A stretch of DNA of 64,000 nucleotides from Karstenula rhodostoma CBS 690.94 (lineage: Eukaryota > Ascomycota > Dothideomycetes > Pleosporales > Didymosphaeriaceae), in the NCBI GenBank assembly GCA_010093485.1, contig MU001501.1, forward strand, positions 79,052-143,051, written 5' to 3'. The notes under the pieces are model-generated. The model ran no database searches and was not told the DNA's origin. It saw nothing but the letters and a program-made list of their open reading frames with translations. Position 1 is the stretch's first letter; each line of letters begins with the position of its first letter. A program made the position numbers and the translations under genes. This document shows, in pieces, positions 53,784-64,000 of this stretch.

Positions 53784-54224
53784 AAAAGCCGAAGATGGTC
53801 GAGGATATGGGTGTTAGCAAGCATGGGGAAGGGGCGGTTGACAGAGTCGCCCTTGAGTGGGGGCCTTTGTTTAACGACCACTTGGGTCTCCACAGTGTGG
53901 AGTCACATACGAGGCAATTGGCTTGCACCTACATCGCAGCTATGACCTTCGAAGGTGCCAAGCGTGAATTGAGCCCGCAAGTGACTCGCCTTTGGAATAA
54001 AAACACCTGCCTGCTCCTACGACCCTGCCTATGTCACTCGACCCACCCTCTGCGAACACAAGCGTCAATCATCCCGCCGGTTGTCGAGGAACATCAAGCT
54101 GCTTCGGTGTGTTCAGTACATCTGCAGAGTCGCCTCGAGTCTATCTAACCGCGGTCAGGCATTGTACCCTCATATAACCTTATCAGTCAAAAACCAAACA
54201 CACTGAGTGCTCCAGAACATCACG
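53784..54224. other. Interval between MBL-fold and F-box-like genes
   Basis: 441 bases; no gene recognised. Confidence 0.5.
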
Positions 54225-55324
54225 ATGGCCGGCAATACGCAGCAACTCGCGGCGGGCACCTTTGTTCACCGATTTGCCGAAGAATCCCTGAGCTGTCGCT
54301 GCAACATCAAGTGTTGCCACTTCGAGGGCTGCTGCACCAAGGCGCCGGGTCGAAGCTTGGAGTCACTTCCCTACATGGAGAACTACGTAAGTCTTGTGTT
54401 AGTGGTAGCTTTGATCATCTCACTGAAAGACCTTAGGACCCGGTCACCATCAAGAACACGGCACCCAAGAAACAGCACACCGGACGTAGTTTCCTTGATC
54501 TCCCACCCGAGCTCCGGAATAAGGTCTACGTCCAGACGGTCCTCAGCGATGAAGTAGTCGCCATGAAGCTCAACCCCACGATCATGGACCACGGCGAGGA
54601 GCACAAATGGGGCCGTGACAACGCCTGGGCGATCCTCGCTGTATGTCGTTGCCTCTACCACGAGGCCTCATCCCTCGCATACAAGGAGAACTACTTCCAG
54701 ATCTGGCGCGGCACCCACCGCGACTTCTTCATCACCAAGCACCCCGGCATGCCCTATGAGCACATCCGCTTCCTGCACCTCTTCTACCCCATGGAGAGCT
54801 CCCCCTGCAGCTGGCGAATGGACCACATGTGGACCCACTGGCTCGACGACGTCGAGACGGTGCGCAAGTGGTTCCCGCACCTGCGGCGACTCTTCCTCAA
54901 GATGGGCTACGAGGGCTTCGAGCCTAACACCCTCTACAACTACTACACGTGGGCGCCGCTGCTGTTCAAGGCACCCGGCGAATCCGACGCGGCGATGCTC
55001 AAGCGCGTCACGGCTGTCCTGCGCGCCATGACGCAGCTGCACGGCCGCAAGATGCCCGGGTGCGTGCAGCTCAACTTCTGGGGCTACTTCCACGATGCCA
55101 CCACCGAGGCGTACTATCCCGCCGACCACGAGCCGCAGATGCTGAATAAAGTGATTTTGAAGGTCGCGGATCCGAATGTTGATCTCGAGAGGTACCGCAC
55201 TGAGTCGTTCCCTATGCACTGGATCACGGGCCCCAACGCTACGTTCTACGGCAATGAGCGGAATCCGGCGGAGTATGAGATGGATTACGAGGGGGAGCCG
55301 TCGGACTCGGAGGCTGGGGGTTAG
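54225..55324 (+). CDS. Fungal F-box-like protein, 349 aa
   Basis: Exons 54225-54386 and 54437-55324 join in phase 0. The N-terminal 50 residues contain a cysteine cluster (CRCNIKCCHFEGCC). The exon 2 start carries FLDLPPELRNKVYVQTVLSDE, the common fungal F-box-like opening (LPPELRNxIY), and AVCRCLYHEASSLAYKENYF follows the usual L-L-x-x-C-R-x-x-x-x-E-A pattern. After that come repeated strand-helix segments such as HIRFLHLFYP and HLRRLFLKMGYEGFEP, and an acidic C-terminus. Family members are often SCF adaptors or stand-alone binders in expanded gene families; the target is unknown. Confidence 0.8.
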
Positions 55325-56079
55325 GCGCTTTTGGGCTGGATGGGGGTTGGACGGCTTGTTGGCTAGTTGCGCTGTTGGCCCTTCTCCCCGAACCGGACTT
55401 GCTGGATGTGGTATACATCTTTCGCTGTGTGGTTGATACCGTGCCTGAGAGGGGTTGAGGGGTTTTTCTTTTACAGTCTGATGTGGTGTGGGTGAGAGGT
55501 GCATGTTGGTTCATTGTTGTTGCTGTAGATAACACTCGTCTTTAGTCTGGCAGCCTGATATTGAAACTGATTCGGGAAACGGCCTCTTTCTTCTTCTCCA
55601 TGTCGTTCCTTGTGTATGTTCTACTGCTCCAGAAGGGGGAGGTACGCCGTCTGCGCACTGCACTATCAGCTTTGATACGATAGGGGGGAGGGGGTTGCTC
55701 TCGTCTGTCTGGGGTGTGGGTGAGGGAGAGGGGGTTTGGAATGTGTGAGTGGGGATGGTGGGTGTTTGATGGTGCGAGGGTGGAAGTGCGCGGGATTTGG
55801 GGATAGCACTGAACCGTGTTTCGGAGAGGATATGAGCGGCGGGTAGTGGTGCGTGTAGGCTACTTCAGAGGGTAGTTGGGACGTTGACATGTACGACGAG
55901 ACGTCGTGGGCGGTTGGCCTACTTCAAACAGACACCACACACACAGTTTGCCATCCAACGCATATACCAGCACAACACAACACACCATCACCATCACCAC
56001 GTAGCGCGCAAGAAGCCCGTATATCATGCCATGGCATGTCCCGCAGGTCGTGTTATCTGCTTCCCCTCTTCCACCTACC
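55325..56079. other. Gene-free interval
   Basis: 755 bases with a G-rich patch at about 55680-55760 (GGGGGAGGGGG and GTGGGTG runs); no gene recognised. Confidence 0.5.
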
Positions 56080-56454
56080 ATGTCCTACGATGGCTTGAAA
56101 TCCCGCTTCGAAGCTTTCAAACTCGTCGTCTCGGATACAATTTCTACGGTTACGTTTCACCACCTCGCGTCTGAGGAGTTTACCGTGCCTGCCGTAAAGG
56201 CGCGGTTGGTCGAGTATATTATTACGGCTGTTGAGCTGCAGTGCGCGCTCCGTGCGCGGAGGGAGGGGGAAGTTGGACCCGAGGAGAGGAGGCTGGAAGA
56301 GACAGCGGCTTCGGCGCTGGAGAACTTTGTGCGGGCTGTGAAGGCGCAGTTGGAGGCGGTAGAAGCGGTAGCGCGGATGAAGAGGAACGAGGAGGTGGTG
56401 AGGGGGGCGGTGGAGGAGTTGTTGGAGAGGGCGGTAGATGGGTCAGCGGAGTGA
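56080..56454 (+). CDS. Small helical protein of unknown function, 124 aa
   Basis: Single exon from ATG 56080 (MSYDGLKSRFEAFKLVV). After a short hydrophobic helix and a histidine pair (TFHHLASEEFTV) the chain is almost entirely Ala/Glu/Arg/Leu-rich helix (ALRARREGEVGPEERRLEETAASALENF), consistent with a coiled coil. No signal peptide or cysteine. I do not recognise it. It is convergent with the prefoldin gene, 118 bases apart. Composition and good start context make a gene plausible. Confidence 0.55.
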   Translation: MSYDGLKSRFEAFKLVVSDTISTVTFHHLASEEFTVPAVKARLVEYIITAVELQCALRARREGEVGPEERRLEETAASALENFVRAVKAQLEAVEAVARMKRNEEVVRGAVEELLERAVDGSAE

Positions 56455-56572
56455 GTGGGTGGTACGGAGAGTTAGCGTGGAGGGTTTGGTTGGATTGGGT
56501 TCAGCGATGGCTGGTGGGTGGCTCGAGAAAGGGTATCATTCGTTCGCTGTCGTGGATCTGGGCTGTGCTATG

Positions 56573-57148
56573 CTACGCGGCCGCCTCCTGCGCTTGCTGG
56601 GCCGCGGATTGTATCTGGATGATCTGGCGTGGCGTTAGTACTTTGACACTTTTTGTGTGGGGAGGGTGAAGCCGTACATCCATCTTGACCTTCTCGCTCT
56701 TGTCTTGGATGCCTTTGATCTGCTTCTCTATCCGCTCGCTGCGTGGGCCGTCAGCTCTCGTTCACTACCCAGATCCAAGATACGATTCCACGCACATCTC
56801 CTTGTTGATAAAGTCCAGGCGCGCGCTGACCGACATGACGGCCTCGGTCTTGTCCTGCTTCAGGAGCACCGGGCCGATCTGCTTGTAGATGTTGGCATCG
56901 TCGTCGAGGATGTCGAATTCCTGAAACATGATTAGTACCCCAATCCCTCGTGACGCCTTCTTACTCACCTTCTTGACGGTGGTGTTTTCCTGCTGCTGCG
57001 ACTCGAGCTTCTGGCGCGCCTCTACCGCGCTGGAAAGCTCTGAAGCGAGTTAGCCATGATTTCTGCAAGACAAGGCGAGCTACGGACCGCCCTGCAGGGT
57101 CTGGTAGTCGTCGGACAGGGCCTGCAGCTTCTTCTGCACGTCGCTCAT
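56573..57148 (-). CDS. YKE2: Prefoldin subunit 6
   Basis: Beta-type subunit of the hexameric prefoldin chaperone that delivers nascent actin and tubulin to the chaperonin in the cytosol. Five exons, 57148-57088, 57039-56969, 56920-56784, 56738-56678 and 56623-56573, join to 126 residues, the normal size. Seen: MSDVQKKLQALSDDYQTLQ (N-terminal coiled coil), KLESQQQENTTVKKEFDIL, IYKQIGPVLLKQDKTEAVMSV (beta-hairpin region), RLDFINKEMCVESERIEKQIK and a C-terminal IIQIQSAAQQAQEAAA helix. The last intron has a TACTAAC branch point 8 bases before the CCAG end. The first donor, GTCCGT, is atypical. Confidence 0.9.
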
Positions 57149-57541
57149 GGCTGGCAATGCTGTGCGGGGGCGTGGATAGAGTAGAGTACACGGCACAGGT
57201 AGAGTCGCGTGGGGTGGAAACGTGCCCGCCTATTTCGAACCTACCGGTAGTGGATGCGGATGCGGGGGTGTCTTGCAACACCCAAGCTGGTACCGACCAT
57301 ACACACGTCCCTCGCCGCCTGTGCCTGCACGTCGCACCGAAACTCACCCCGTCTTGCGCCCGTGGATACAAAGCGTGCGAAGCCATTCCACTGCTGCCAA
57401 GGAGCCTCGCCGTGCCTCACCTCGCCTTTGCTCAACCTCGACTGGTATCCTCTGCCCCGCCGCCCGTTCACGAACACGCCTCCCCCCGTCCCACGAGTGC
57501 GCCAGAACCTCTACTTGGAGCAGGGAGGACCAGTACGCACG
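57149..57541. other. Bidirectional promoter of prefoldin 6 and Vps4
   Basis: 393 bases between two head-to-head start codons; no other gene. Short spacing suggests shared promoter elements. Confidence 0.55.
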
Positions 57542-59131
57542 ATGAGCAACGCCGACTTCCTGGGCCGCGCCATCGACACGGTGAAGAAGGCGATTGAGAC
57601 GGACACGGCAGGCGAATATGAAAAGGCATACCAGCTGTACTACAGCGCCCGTGAGTTGGGATAGCAGCCCCTTGAAAAAAATAAAATACTAATCCGCTGC
57701 AGTCGAGCTGTTCATGCTCGCCCTAAAATGTACGTTGACTCCATGCGCAACCGCCAAACGCGTGCTGTGGCACGCACGATGCTGACGATGCAAAGGGGAG
57801 AAGAACCAAAAGTCAAAGGAGATGATACGGGGCAAGGTGGCTGAATACATGGAGCGCGCCGAGAAGCTCAAGACACACCTAAATCAGAGCGACGACGCGA
57901 ATCGCAAGAAACCCTCGGCCATGGGCGCAAACGGCAAGGCAGCTGGAGGCAGTGGCAAGGGCGGGGGGTATGTCGTCGCCCCTTACAGCGCTCGTCATTC
58001 CATACTGACACTATCCCAGCGACGACGAAGAGGAACAAGACGCTGACTCGAAGAAGCTCCGCGGCGCGCTCGCGGGCGCCATCCTCACCGAGACGCCCAA
58101 CATCCGGTGGGAAGACGTCGCCGGTCTCGAGCAGGCAAAGGAGTCCCTCAAGGAAGCTGTCATATTACCCATCAAGTTCCCACATCTCTTCACCGGCAAG
58201 CGGCAACCCTGGAAAGGCATATTACTCTACGGCCCGCCCGGCACGGGTAAGAGTTATCTGGCCAAGGCCGTCGCGACAGAGGCGAACAGCACCTTCTTCA
58301 GCGTGTCGAGCTCCGACCTGGTCAGCAAGTGGATGGGAGAATCAGAACGGTAGGACGTCGACCTAGCTTCCACCAACCATCGCAACTAACGCACGACAGA
58401 TTGGTAAAACAGCTGTTCAACATGGCGCGCGAAAACAAGCCCTCGATCATCTTCATCGACGAAATCGACGCCCTCTGCGGCCCCCGTGGCGAAGGCGAAT
58501 CCGAAGCCTCGCGGCGCATCAAAACCGAACTCCTCGTCCAAATGGACGGCGTCGGCAAGGACTCCCGCGGCGTCCTCATCCTCGGCGCGACAAACATCCC
58601 CTGGCAGCTCGACGCCGCCATCCGCCGCCGCTTCCAGCGCCGCGTCCACATCTCCCTGCCCGACCTGCCCGCCCGCATGAAAATGTTCGAGCTCGCCGTC
58701 GGCTCCACGCCTTGCGAGCTCACCCAGGCCGACCTCAGGAAACTCGCAGAGCTCAGCGAGGGCTACTCCGGCAGCGATATCAGCATCGCCGTCCAGGACG
58801 CCCTCATGCAGCCCGTGCGCCTCATCCAGACCGCCACCCACTACAAGCCTGTACGTCCCTCCCCCCTAGTTTCTTTTCTACAAAACACTAACGAAGGTGG
58901 ATCCAGGCTTCCATCGTCGACGGCCTCCAGCAATGGACCCCCTGCTCCCCCGGCGACCCCGCCGCAAAGGAAATGTCCTGGACCGACCTCGACGGCGCGC
59001 AGCTCGCCGAACCCCCGCTGCGCTGCAAGGACTTTGTCAAGGCCATCAAGGCGTCGCGGCCGACGGTGTCAAAGGAGGATCTCACGCGCAGCGCAGAGTG
59101 GACCAAGGAGTTTGGCAGTGAGGGCGCGTAG
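57542..59131 (+). CDS. VPS4: Vps4 AAA ATPase
   Basis: Disassembles ESCRT-III filaments in endosomal sorting and other membrane scission. Exons 57542-57650, 57703-57729, 57796-57967, 58020-58349, 58400-58850 and 58907-59131 join to 437 residues, the family length. Residues 1-75 are the MIT domain (three helices, [14 protein letters not shown] to YMERAEKLK), then a Gly/Lys linker. AAA core: [18 protein letters not shown], Walker [15 protein letters not shown], Walker B FIDEIDAL, the pore loop [27 protein letters not shown] and sensor 2 GYSGSDIS. The beta-domain and C-terminal helix ([13 protein letters not shown]) are complete. Confidence 0.96.
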
Positions 59132-59674
59132 GTGGCGGGGGAGGGATTATGGCGTTTTCTTGTGCATAAGCGAATTTTTTGCTTTTTCTTGGAGGAGCAG
59201 GGAGGTATAGTGCGAGGGGAGGGAGGGACTACCCGGCGTTGATTCCACACACGGTGTTTTGAGCAGATTTCTCTTCGGTCGGTGCAGAGCATACATGCAA
59301 CACTTACAACCTATCCATCCATCCATCCATGACACGATCGATCCCATGCCATGCCATGTCATGTCACGCACACGCACGTCGAGAATGCATGGTTTACACG
59401 TCCATTCCACTCAGTCTATCTATCCTCTCCGCGCGCCATCACGCCGTTCGGGGCCAGGGGGGAAACATACCAAGGGGGGAATCTGTGACAAAGCGACCAA
59501 GCAACCCAACAGACGAAAAAAATAAAATAAAAAAAAAACCATGTAAAAAGGTAGAAAACCCCGATAACACCCCCGCGTCACCGTCCACTCACCCCCTCAA
59601 AACCCAGCAGCCATGCGCACATCATCGTCACGTGGTCGTCCTCGTCCTTGCACTCCACCACCGCGGCTCGGCAC
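59132..59674. other. Convergent interval
   Basis: 543 bases between the 3' ends of VPS4 and KAP121, with a short CCAT repeat at about 59313-59329 and poly-A near 59518-59538; no gene. Confidence 0.55.
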
Positions 59675-62600
59675 CTAGCCAAAGTAGACCTGCGCGGTGC
59701 GCTGCTGCTCGGGGGAAAGCGAGCCGGCGACCTGCGCGAGGGAGAAGCCCGTCGCCTGGACGAGGGTCTTGACGCCCTGGACGACGGCGGCGCCGACTTT
59801 GCCCTGGAGGGTTTCGGCCTCGAGGGCCTGCACGACGGCGACGAAGGCTTTGGCTGGGTTGGCGGTGACGGCGGGGTTTTGTCTGCGGCTGCCGTTAGTA
59901 TTGTGGTTATGTGTTTGGGCAATAAAAAAAAGGGGGCGGGGGATGTAAAAGGCGAAGGGGGAGGAATGGAGAAAGAGATAGACATACTGGTCGATGAGCT
60001 GCGCGAGGAACGCATACGCGTGGGGCGCCGCCTCCTCGTCGTTGGTGACGGGCAGCGTGTCGACCCACGCGGCGGCGACGTCCTGCCAGTTCTGCACCTT
60101 GCCCGCGTTGTAGTGTAGCACCTTTGCGATGCTGGCGCACGCGTTCTCCGTCGCGAACACGTCGTCGTCGGCGCGCGCGTTCGGGCGCTGTGTGATCTGG
60201 AAGAGCGTCGGCAGGCTGGCTGCGGCGAAGTCGGACCACGCGTCGCCGCCGCGGTGGGCAGCAACACCAACGCCGTAGGCGGCGGCCTGGCGGTTGGCGG
60301 GGACGTCGTCCTGCATGCCGGCGACGAGCGGTTGCATGATCTGCTCGTGGTAGGTCCAGGATTGCGGGCCGCAGAACTCGAGGACATCGTCGAATATGCA
60401 GATGGCCCATTGCCGTTGGGTTGGGTCCTGGTTGTTTGCTGAGATCTTGTAGAATTCCATGAGTTGTTCCCAGTGCGGAAGGAAGGCGGTGCCCAGGTTC
60501 TTGAAGATGGTGTGGAAGGCCTTGTTCATGTCGGAAAGGAGGGTCTGGTCGTCTTCGATGGCGAACAGAGTGTCCTCGTTGACTTCTTCGCCGTCCTCGG
60601 TCTCGGCTTGCTCGCTGAGTCGCTCCTTTACACGCTCCTGGTAGTCCTCCAACACGCTGCGTGCCGACGTGATAAACGTGGCCATGTGCGAGCTGGTCAA
60701 CGAGTTCTTGCCGATGCATTCTAGGCATTCGTAGAAGCACTGGTACATCTCCGCGAGCGTGTCGATAGCTGGCTCAGTGCTAAGAACTTCGAGCACGCGC
60801 TCGACTGTTCGCTCCCACAACTGGCCAAGCTGTGTCGACTCGGGACCGTGCGCCTTCTTGTAGGCAGTGAGGAGAGCCGGCACGCACTTTGCGCATGCCA
60901 CTCGTACGGGGTCGTGGAAGAAGAAAGCCAGTCCGGGAAGTGCGATCTTGTCCATGATATCGTTGACGTACGGCTCGAACGCTTCCTCCAGTACCTGCGC
61001 ATAGATGACAATAAGCTCGGTAGCCATGTGCTTGTCGTCCAAGGTGCTGGTCTTGATACCGAGGATCTTGCCCTTGACAGGCACGAGCTCCCAGCCTTCC
61101 TCCTCTTGTACCTGTGCAACCTGGTCCTCGTCGTCCAAAAGCTGGATGTCGGCCTTTGCAGCGGCAAGCTCAGTCAAGGGTGGGATAACGCCTGCCAGGA
61201 AGGGAACAAATTCCTTTCCTAGTACGCGGCACATACGTCCCCAGCAGTGCAGCAGGTACGAAGCCTGCGGGTCATCCGGCTCGGAAACGCTGTTCTGGAT
61301 GCGACCAAGAAGTTGTACTAGGGACAACGCATCGTTGCCCATGCGCTCCTTTCCAACGGCGAGTGCAATGAGCGTGGCGCATTCCATGGCCTTGGCACGG
61401 AGCAATCGGTACTCCTTCGACTGTTCCTCGTTGAGTACATTGAAGAGAAGCGGCATCAGGGTATCGTAGTATTTAGAAAATGCTGCCTCGGCGGAATCGG
61501 CAACGGTGGCAATTGTGGAAAGAGCTTGCTCCTGGACGAATCGCTTGGGGCTCTGGAGCAGCATGAGCAGGTGGCTCAACAACTGATCCAGGTAGGGCTC
61601 CAGGATCTCCTTCTCCGCCTCTTCGCAGAAGTTGACAAGGGCAGCTGCGGCGTGCGCCTGGACGCGGGGCTCCGATGATTCGAGAACGGGGATGATGTTT
61701 GGCAAGACCACTTGGTGGTACTTCTCCTGCATGGTGCCGGCGAAGTCGGTGCTCATCTGGCCAACAGCATTGCATCCAGCCCACCGCACTCGCGGATGCG
61801 GGTCTCTTAGTGCTGGCAAAACGAGATCGAGGACCTTGTCAAGCTCTCCAATCATCAGCTCACGGCAGCCCTCGGAGATGGCGGAGATGGCCATGAGAGC
61901 AGCATGTCGATCGCGCCATGCGGATGAAGTCATCATTCGGGGCAACCAGTTGAAGGTAGGAGGGAGAATGGCCGAACCGCCGAGCTTGTTTGCAAGACGG
62001 TCCATACATTGCTCACCGGCAACGTGGTTAGAGTCGCTTTCGTCCTGGTCAAGCTTTGCAGTGTTAGCTTTACTGTGAGTCTTACTGAAGATGTACTTAC
62101 GTCCTCGGATTCATTCCACTCGGTAGCATCGTCGTCGTCAATGCCGACGTCGGTCATTAGTGACAAGCACTGGGTTACCATGTCGTTGGTAAAGTTGGGG
62201 TCTTTGCGACACATCTGGGGTGAGCAATCGGCAAAGGTTGCCATAAGCTCGAGCGCATTCTGGCGGGGCGTGTCGTCAAGCTCCTTGTCCTGGATAACGG
62301 ATACGCTGAACTGAACGAGGCTGTTGAAGAGCGGTTTAAACATCTTGGGCGCAACCTCAGCCAGGTCGATCAAGGAGACCAGCGCTTTGGTGAGCATTTC
62401 ACCATCCCCAGATTCCTTGATGGGAGGCAGAATGTTCAAAATCTCGGGAATTAGGGTGTAGTACTTTGACTGAGCGTTCTTCTTGATGGAGCGGAAAAAT
62501 GATGCGAATGCCTCCATGGCGGAAATCCGAACCTGGCGGTCTGTGAGCATGTTGCGAACCAACGGAACCCACGAGAACGTACCGAAGTGTCGCTGTCGCC

Positions 62601-63347
62601 AAATCCGCCCTTGAACGCGGTTATGACCACCTCCTCGTGCTGCTTTTCTATTATGCCAGGCGTAGTAGAGAATATTCTAAAGGCAGTCTCGCGCTGGCCG
62701 GCATCGTTCGATTGGCTGGCCTGGAACAATGCGCCCAGCAGCTCATCCCATGCGACACCTGCACCCGTCAGTATTCGCTCGTCTTGTTGCTGCTGAAAGC
62801 AAAGTTCGGGTGTCGGCTGCGCCCAGTATGGGAGGCAGAGTAACACCGAGTATCCGAATCTTGGGCCTCGACCGCAAATCAGCTAGATCGTACCTTCGTC
62901 TGTGTGTTGTCGCGCGAGCTCGGCCACGGCGTCTCCAATCTTGCTCCGCACCGAAGTGTCCTGCTCTTTTCCTAGACATTGCAGCATGCGTGCACGTATG
63001 GCCTCGCGCTCAGGCTGGTTGAGGGTCAGGAAGGCGTCGACGGTCTGGCCGCTGGCTGTCTTCCGCGGCTTGGAGGACTGGCGCCTGAAGATGACGGCGG
63101 CGAATGTGCGCGTCTGCGGCGTCGGTTAGCTCGAGTATGTGCTGGAAGAGTAACGGGCCCATACTGTCGAGTCTGGGGCGAAGTCTATCTGCTCAGACAG
63201 GCCCATCAAGAGCACGTCGGGCCGCTGGGAGAACCACTCGTCGTTCAACTGCTGCTCGGCGGCCGCCCGCTCCACATTGTCCGACGACTGCAGGCCGCGC
63301 AGGAGGTTGGTGAGGGCGGCGTGCACGTTCTCCGGGAGCGTCGCCAT
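59675..63347 (-). CDS. KAP121: Importin beta-3 / karyopherin Kap121
   Basis: Nuclear import receptor that carries ribosomal proteins, histones and other cargo with RanGTP release. Exons 63347-63165, 63113-62894, 62758-62583, 62532-62101, 62053-59988 and 59882-59675 join to 1,094 residues (yeast 1,089). The whole chain is HEAT repeats: an N-terminal importin-beta-like segment (LRGLQSSDNVERAAAEQQLND), AFASFFRSIKKNAQSKYYTLIPEILNILPPIKES, QVVLPNIIPVLESSEPRVQAHAAAALVNFCEEAEKEIL, an acidic insert (EEEGWE) and C-terminal NPAVTANPAKAF repeats. The last intron has a TACTAAC branch point. Exon 4 uses the second of two possible acceptors (CCGCCAG), which restores the VRISAMEAF segment. Confidence 0.95.
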
Positions 63348-64000
63348 GGTGTAGACGTGTGTAGAAAGTGTGTCGACGTGTGTCGTGGGGCTGCTCGTCG
63401 TAGGTGCAGGCCCAGCGGTAAGGCACTAGCAAGTCGTGGCGCTGGCTGGCTCTGTATGGCGGGGCAACCGGGGCGTGGAACCCGTGACAGTGCGGGTGGG
63501 GGCAAAGAAACGGAAGAGGAGGGTGGATTAGATATGCTACAGCTCCGTGAAGCTGTTCGGAGCGCGTTGTTTGTGGGTGCGCGGCGTGGAAAATAGAATT
63601 CCTGGTGGGGGGGAATCTTAGCGTAAAAATGTGGGGGCCTCTCCCTCGACAACGGCCCTCGACAACGGCCCTCGACAACGGCGACAGGGGCAACGAGTGA
63701 GACAGTCTGCTGGATCCGGGGTACCTCGAACGATACTACGATACTACGCCCCTGGACCCAAGACGAGGCACTTGTATGCCTGGAGTTCGTTTGTCTCGCA
63801 AGCATGTCAAGTTCTGCTACAGCCATGCCATGCCGTTGACGTAGACAGCCGTGACCCACTCTTTGTTCTCATGCGTACAGTGCATTCACAGCAGTGCCAT
63901 TGACCCCTTCGCTTCAAGCTTCTGACTCCATCTCGGTTCCGCTAACGAGTCACGGGTCACGACCTTGCTACCTTCCCATGTACTGTTAAAACCGCCTGAG
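63348..64000. other. Upstream region of KAP121
   Basis: 653 bases to the window end; holds the KAP121 promoter and a 13-base tandem repeat (listed). No gene recognised. Confidence 0.5.
63643..63681. repeat. Three tandem copies of a 13-base unit
   Basis: CCCTCGACAACGG occurs three times in a row without mismatch, about 300 bases upstream of the KAP121 start codon. Confidence 0.85.

Noticed and set aside
59578..60740. Two long minus-strand frames inside KAP121
   Set aside because: Out-of-frame Arg/Pro/Ser-rich shadows of the real HEAT-repeat coding frame.
1..64000. CRISPR arrays, rRNA genes, viral insertions or a telomeric repeat
   Set aside because: No regularly spaced repeats, rRNA motifs, reverse transcriptase/integrase/transposase motifs or TTAGGG arrays were seen.

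Overview
The window is nuclear DNA of a filamentous ascomycete (Pezizomycotina; gene content and architecture fit a Dothideomycete best, but that class assignment is inference). The signs are dense genes on both strands, short GT-AG introns of about 45-140 bases, some with TACTAAC-type branch points, fungal-type regulators (Zn2Cys6, fungal F-box), and housekeeping genes with clear yeast counterparts. Exon borders were placed by hand from splice sites, reading phase and family similarity, and the exon coordinates are given in each gene entry. One 10-N assembly gap lies at 49403-49412.

Layout. 1-5.1 kb: a cysteine-rich heavy-metal P1B ATPase (PCA1/CrpA type) and a small unknown gene. 6-15 kb: an accessory-looking zone with an unknown 374-residue protein, three BTB/POZ genes, an F-box/leucine-rich-repeat-like gene, a six-cysteine predicted secreted protein and a broken short-chain dehydrogenase with a good TATA box. 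15.4-27.7 kb: a block bounded by two inverted copies of a 36-base repeat. It carries a Tna1/Dal5-type MFS permease, a Zn2Cys6 regulator and quinolinate phosphoribosyltransferase (a possible pyridine-salvage/NAD module, all on the minus strand), then a DHA1 drug-type MFS transporter and a zinc-independent medium-chain oxidoreductase on the plus strand. 28-31 kb: an M43 metalloprotease with a GPI-like tail and a SIRT6/7-like sirtuin.

31-64 kb is mostly conserved core: PI4P 5-kinase (MSS4), linker histone H1, TAF1, trimethylguanosine synthase (TGS1), GRASP/Grh1, a two-zinc-finger protein, a degenerate metallo-beta-lactamase-fold protein, an F-box-like protein, prefoldin subunit 6, Vps4 and importin beta-3 (Kap121). 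Among these are an epoxide hydrolase relic, low-complexity gene-poor stretches and several microsatellites.

The most system-like parts are the transporter-regulator-QPRTase trio inside the inverted-repeat-bounded block, and the BTB/F-box/secreted-protein neighbourhood. Neither can be proven novel from sequence alone.
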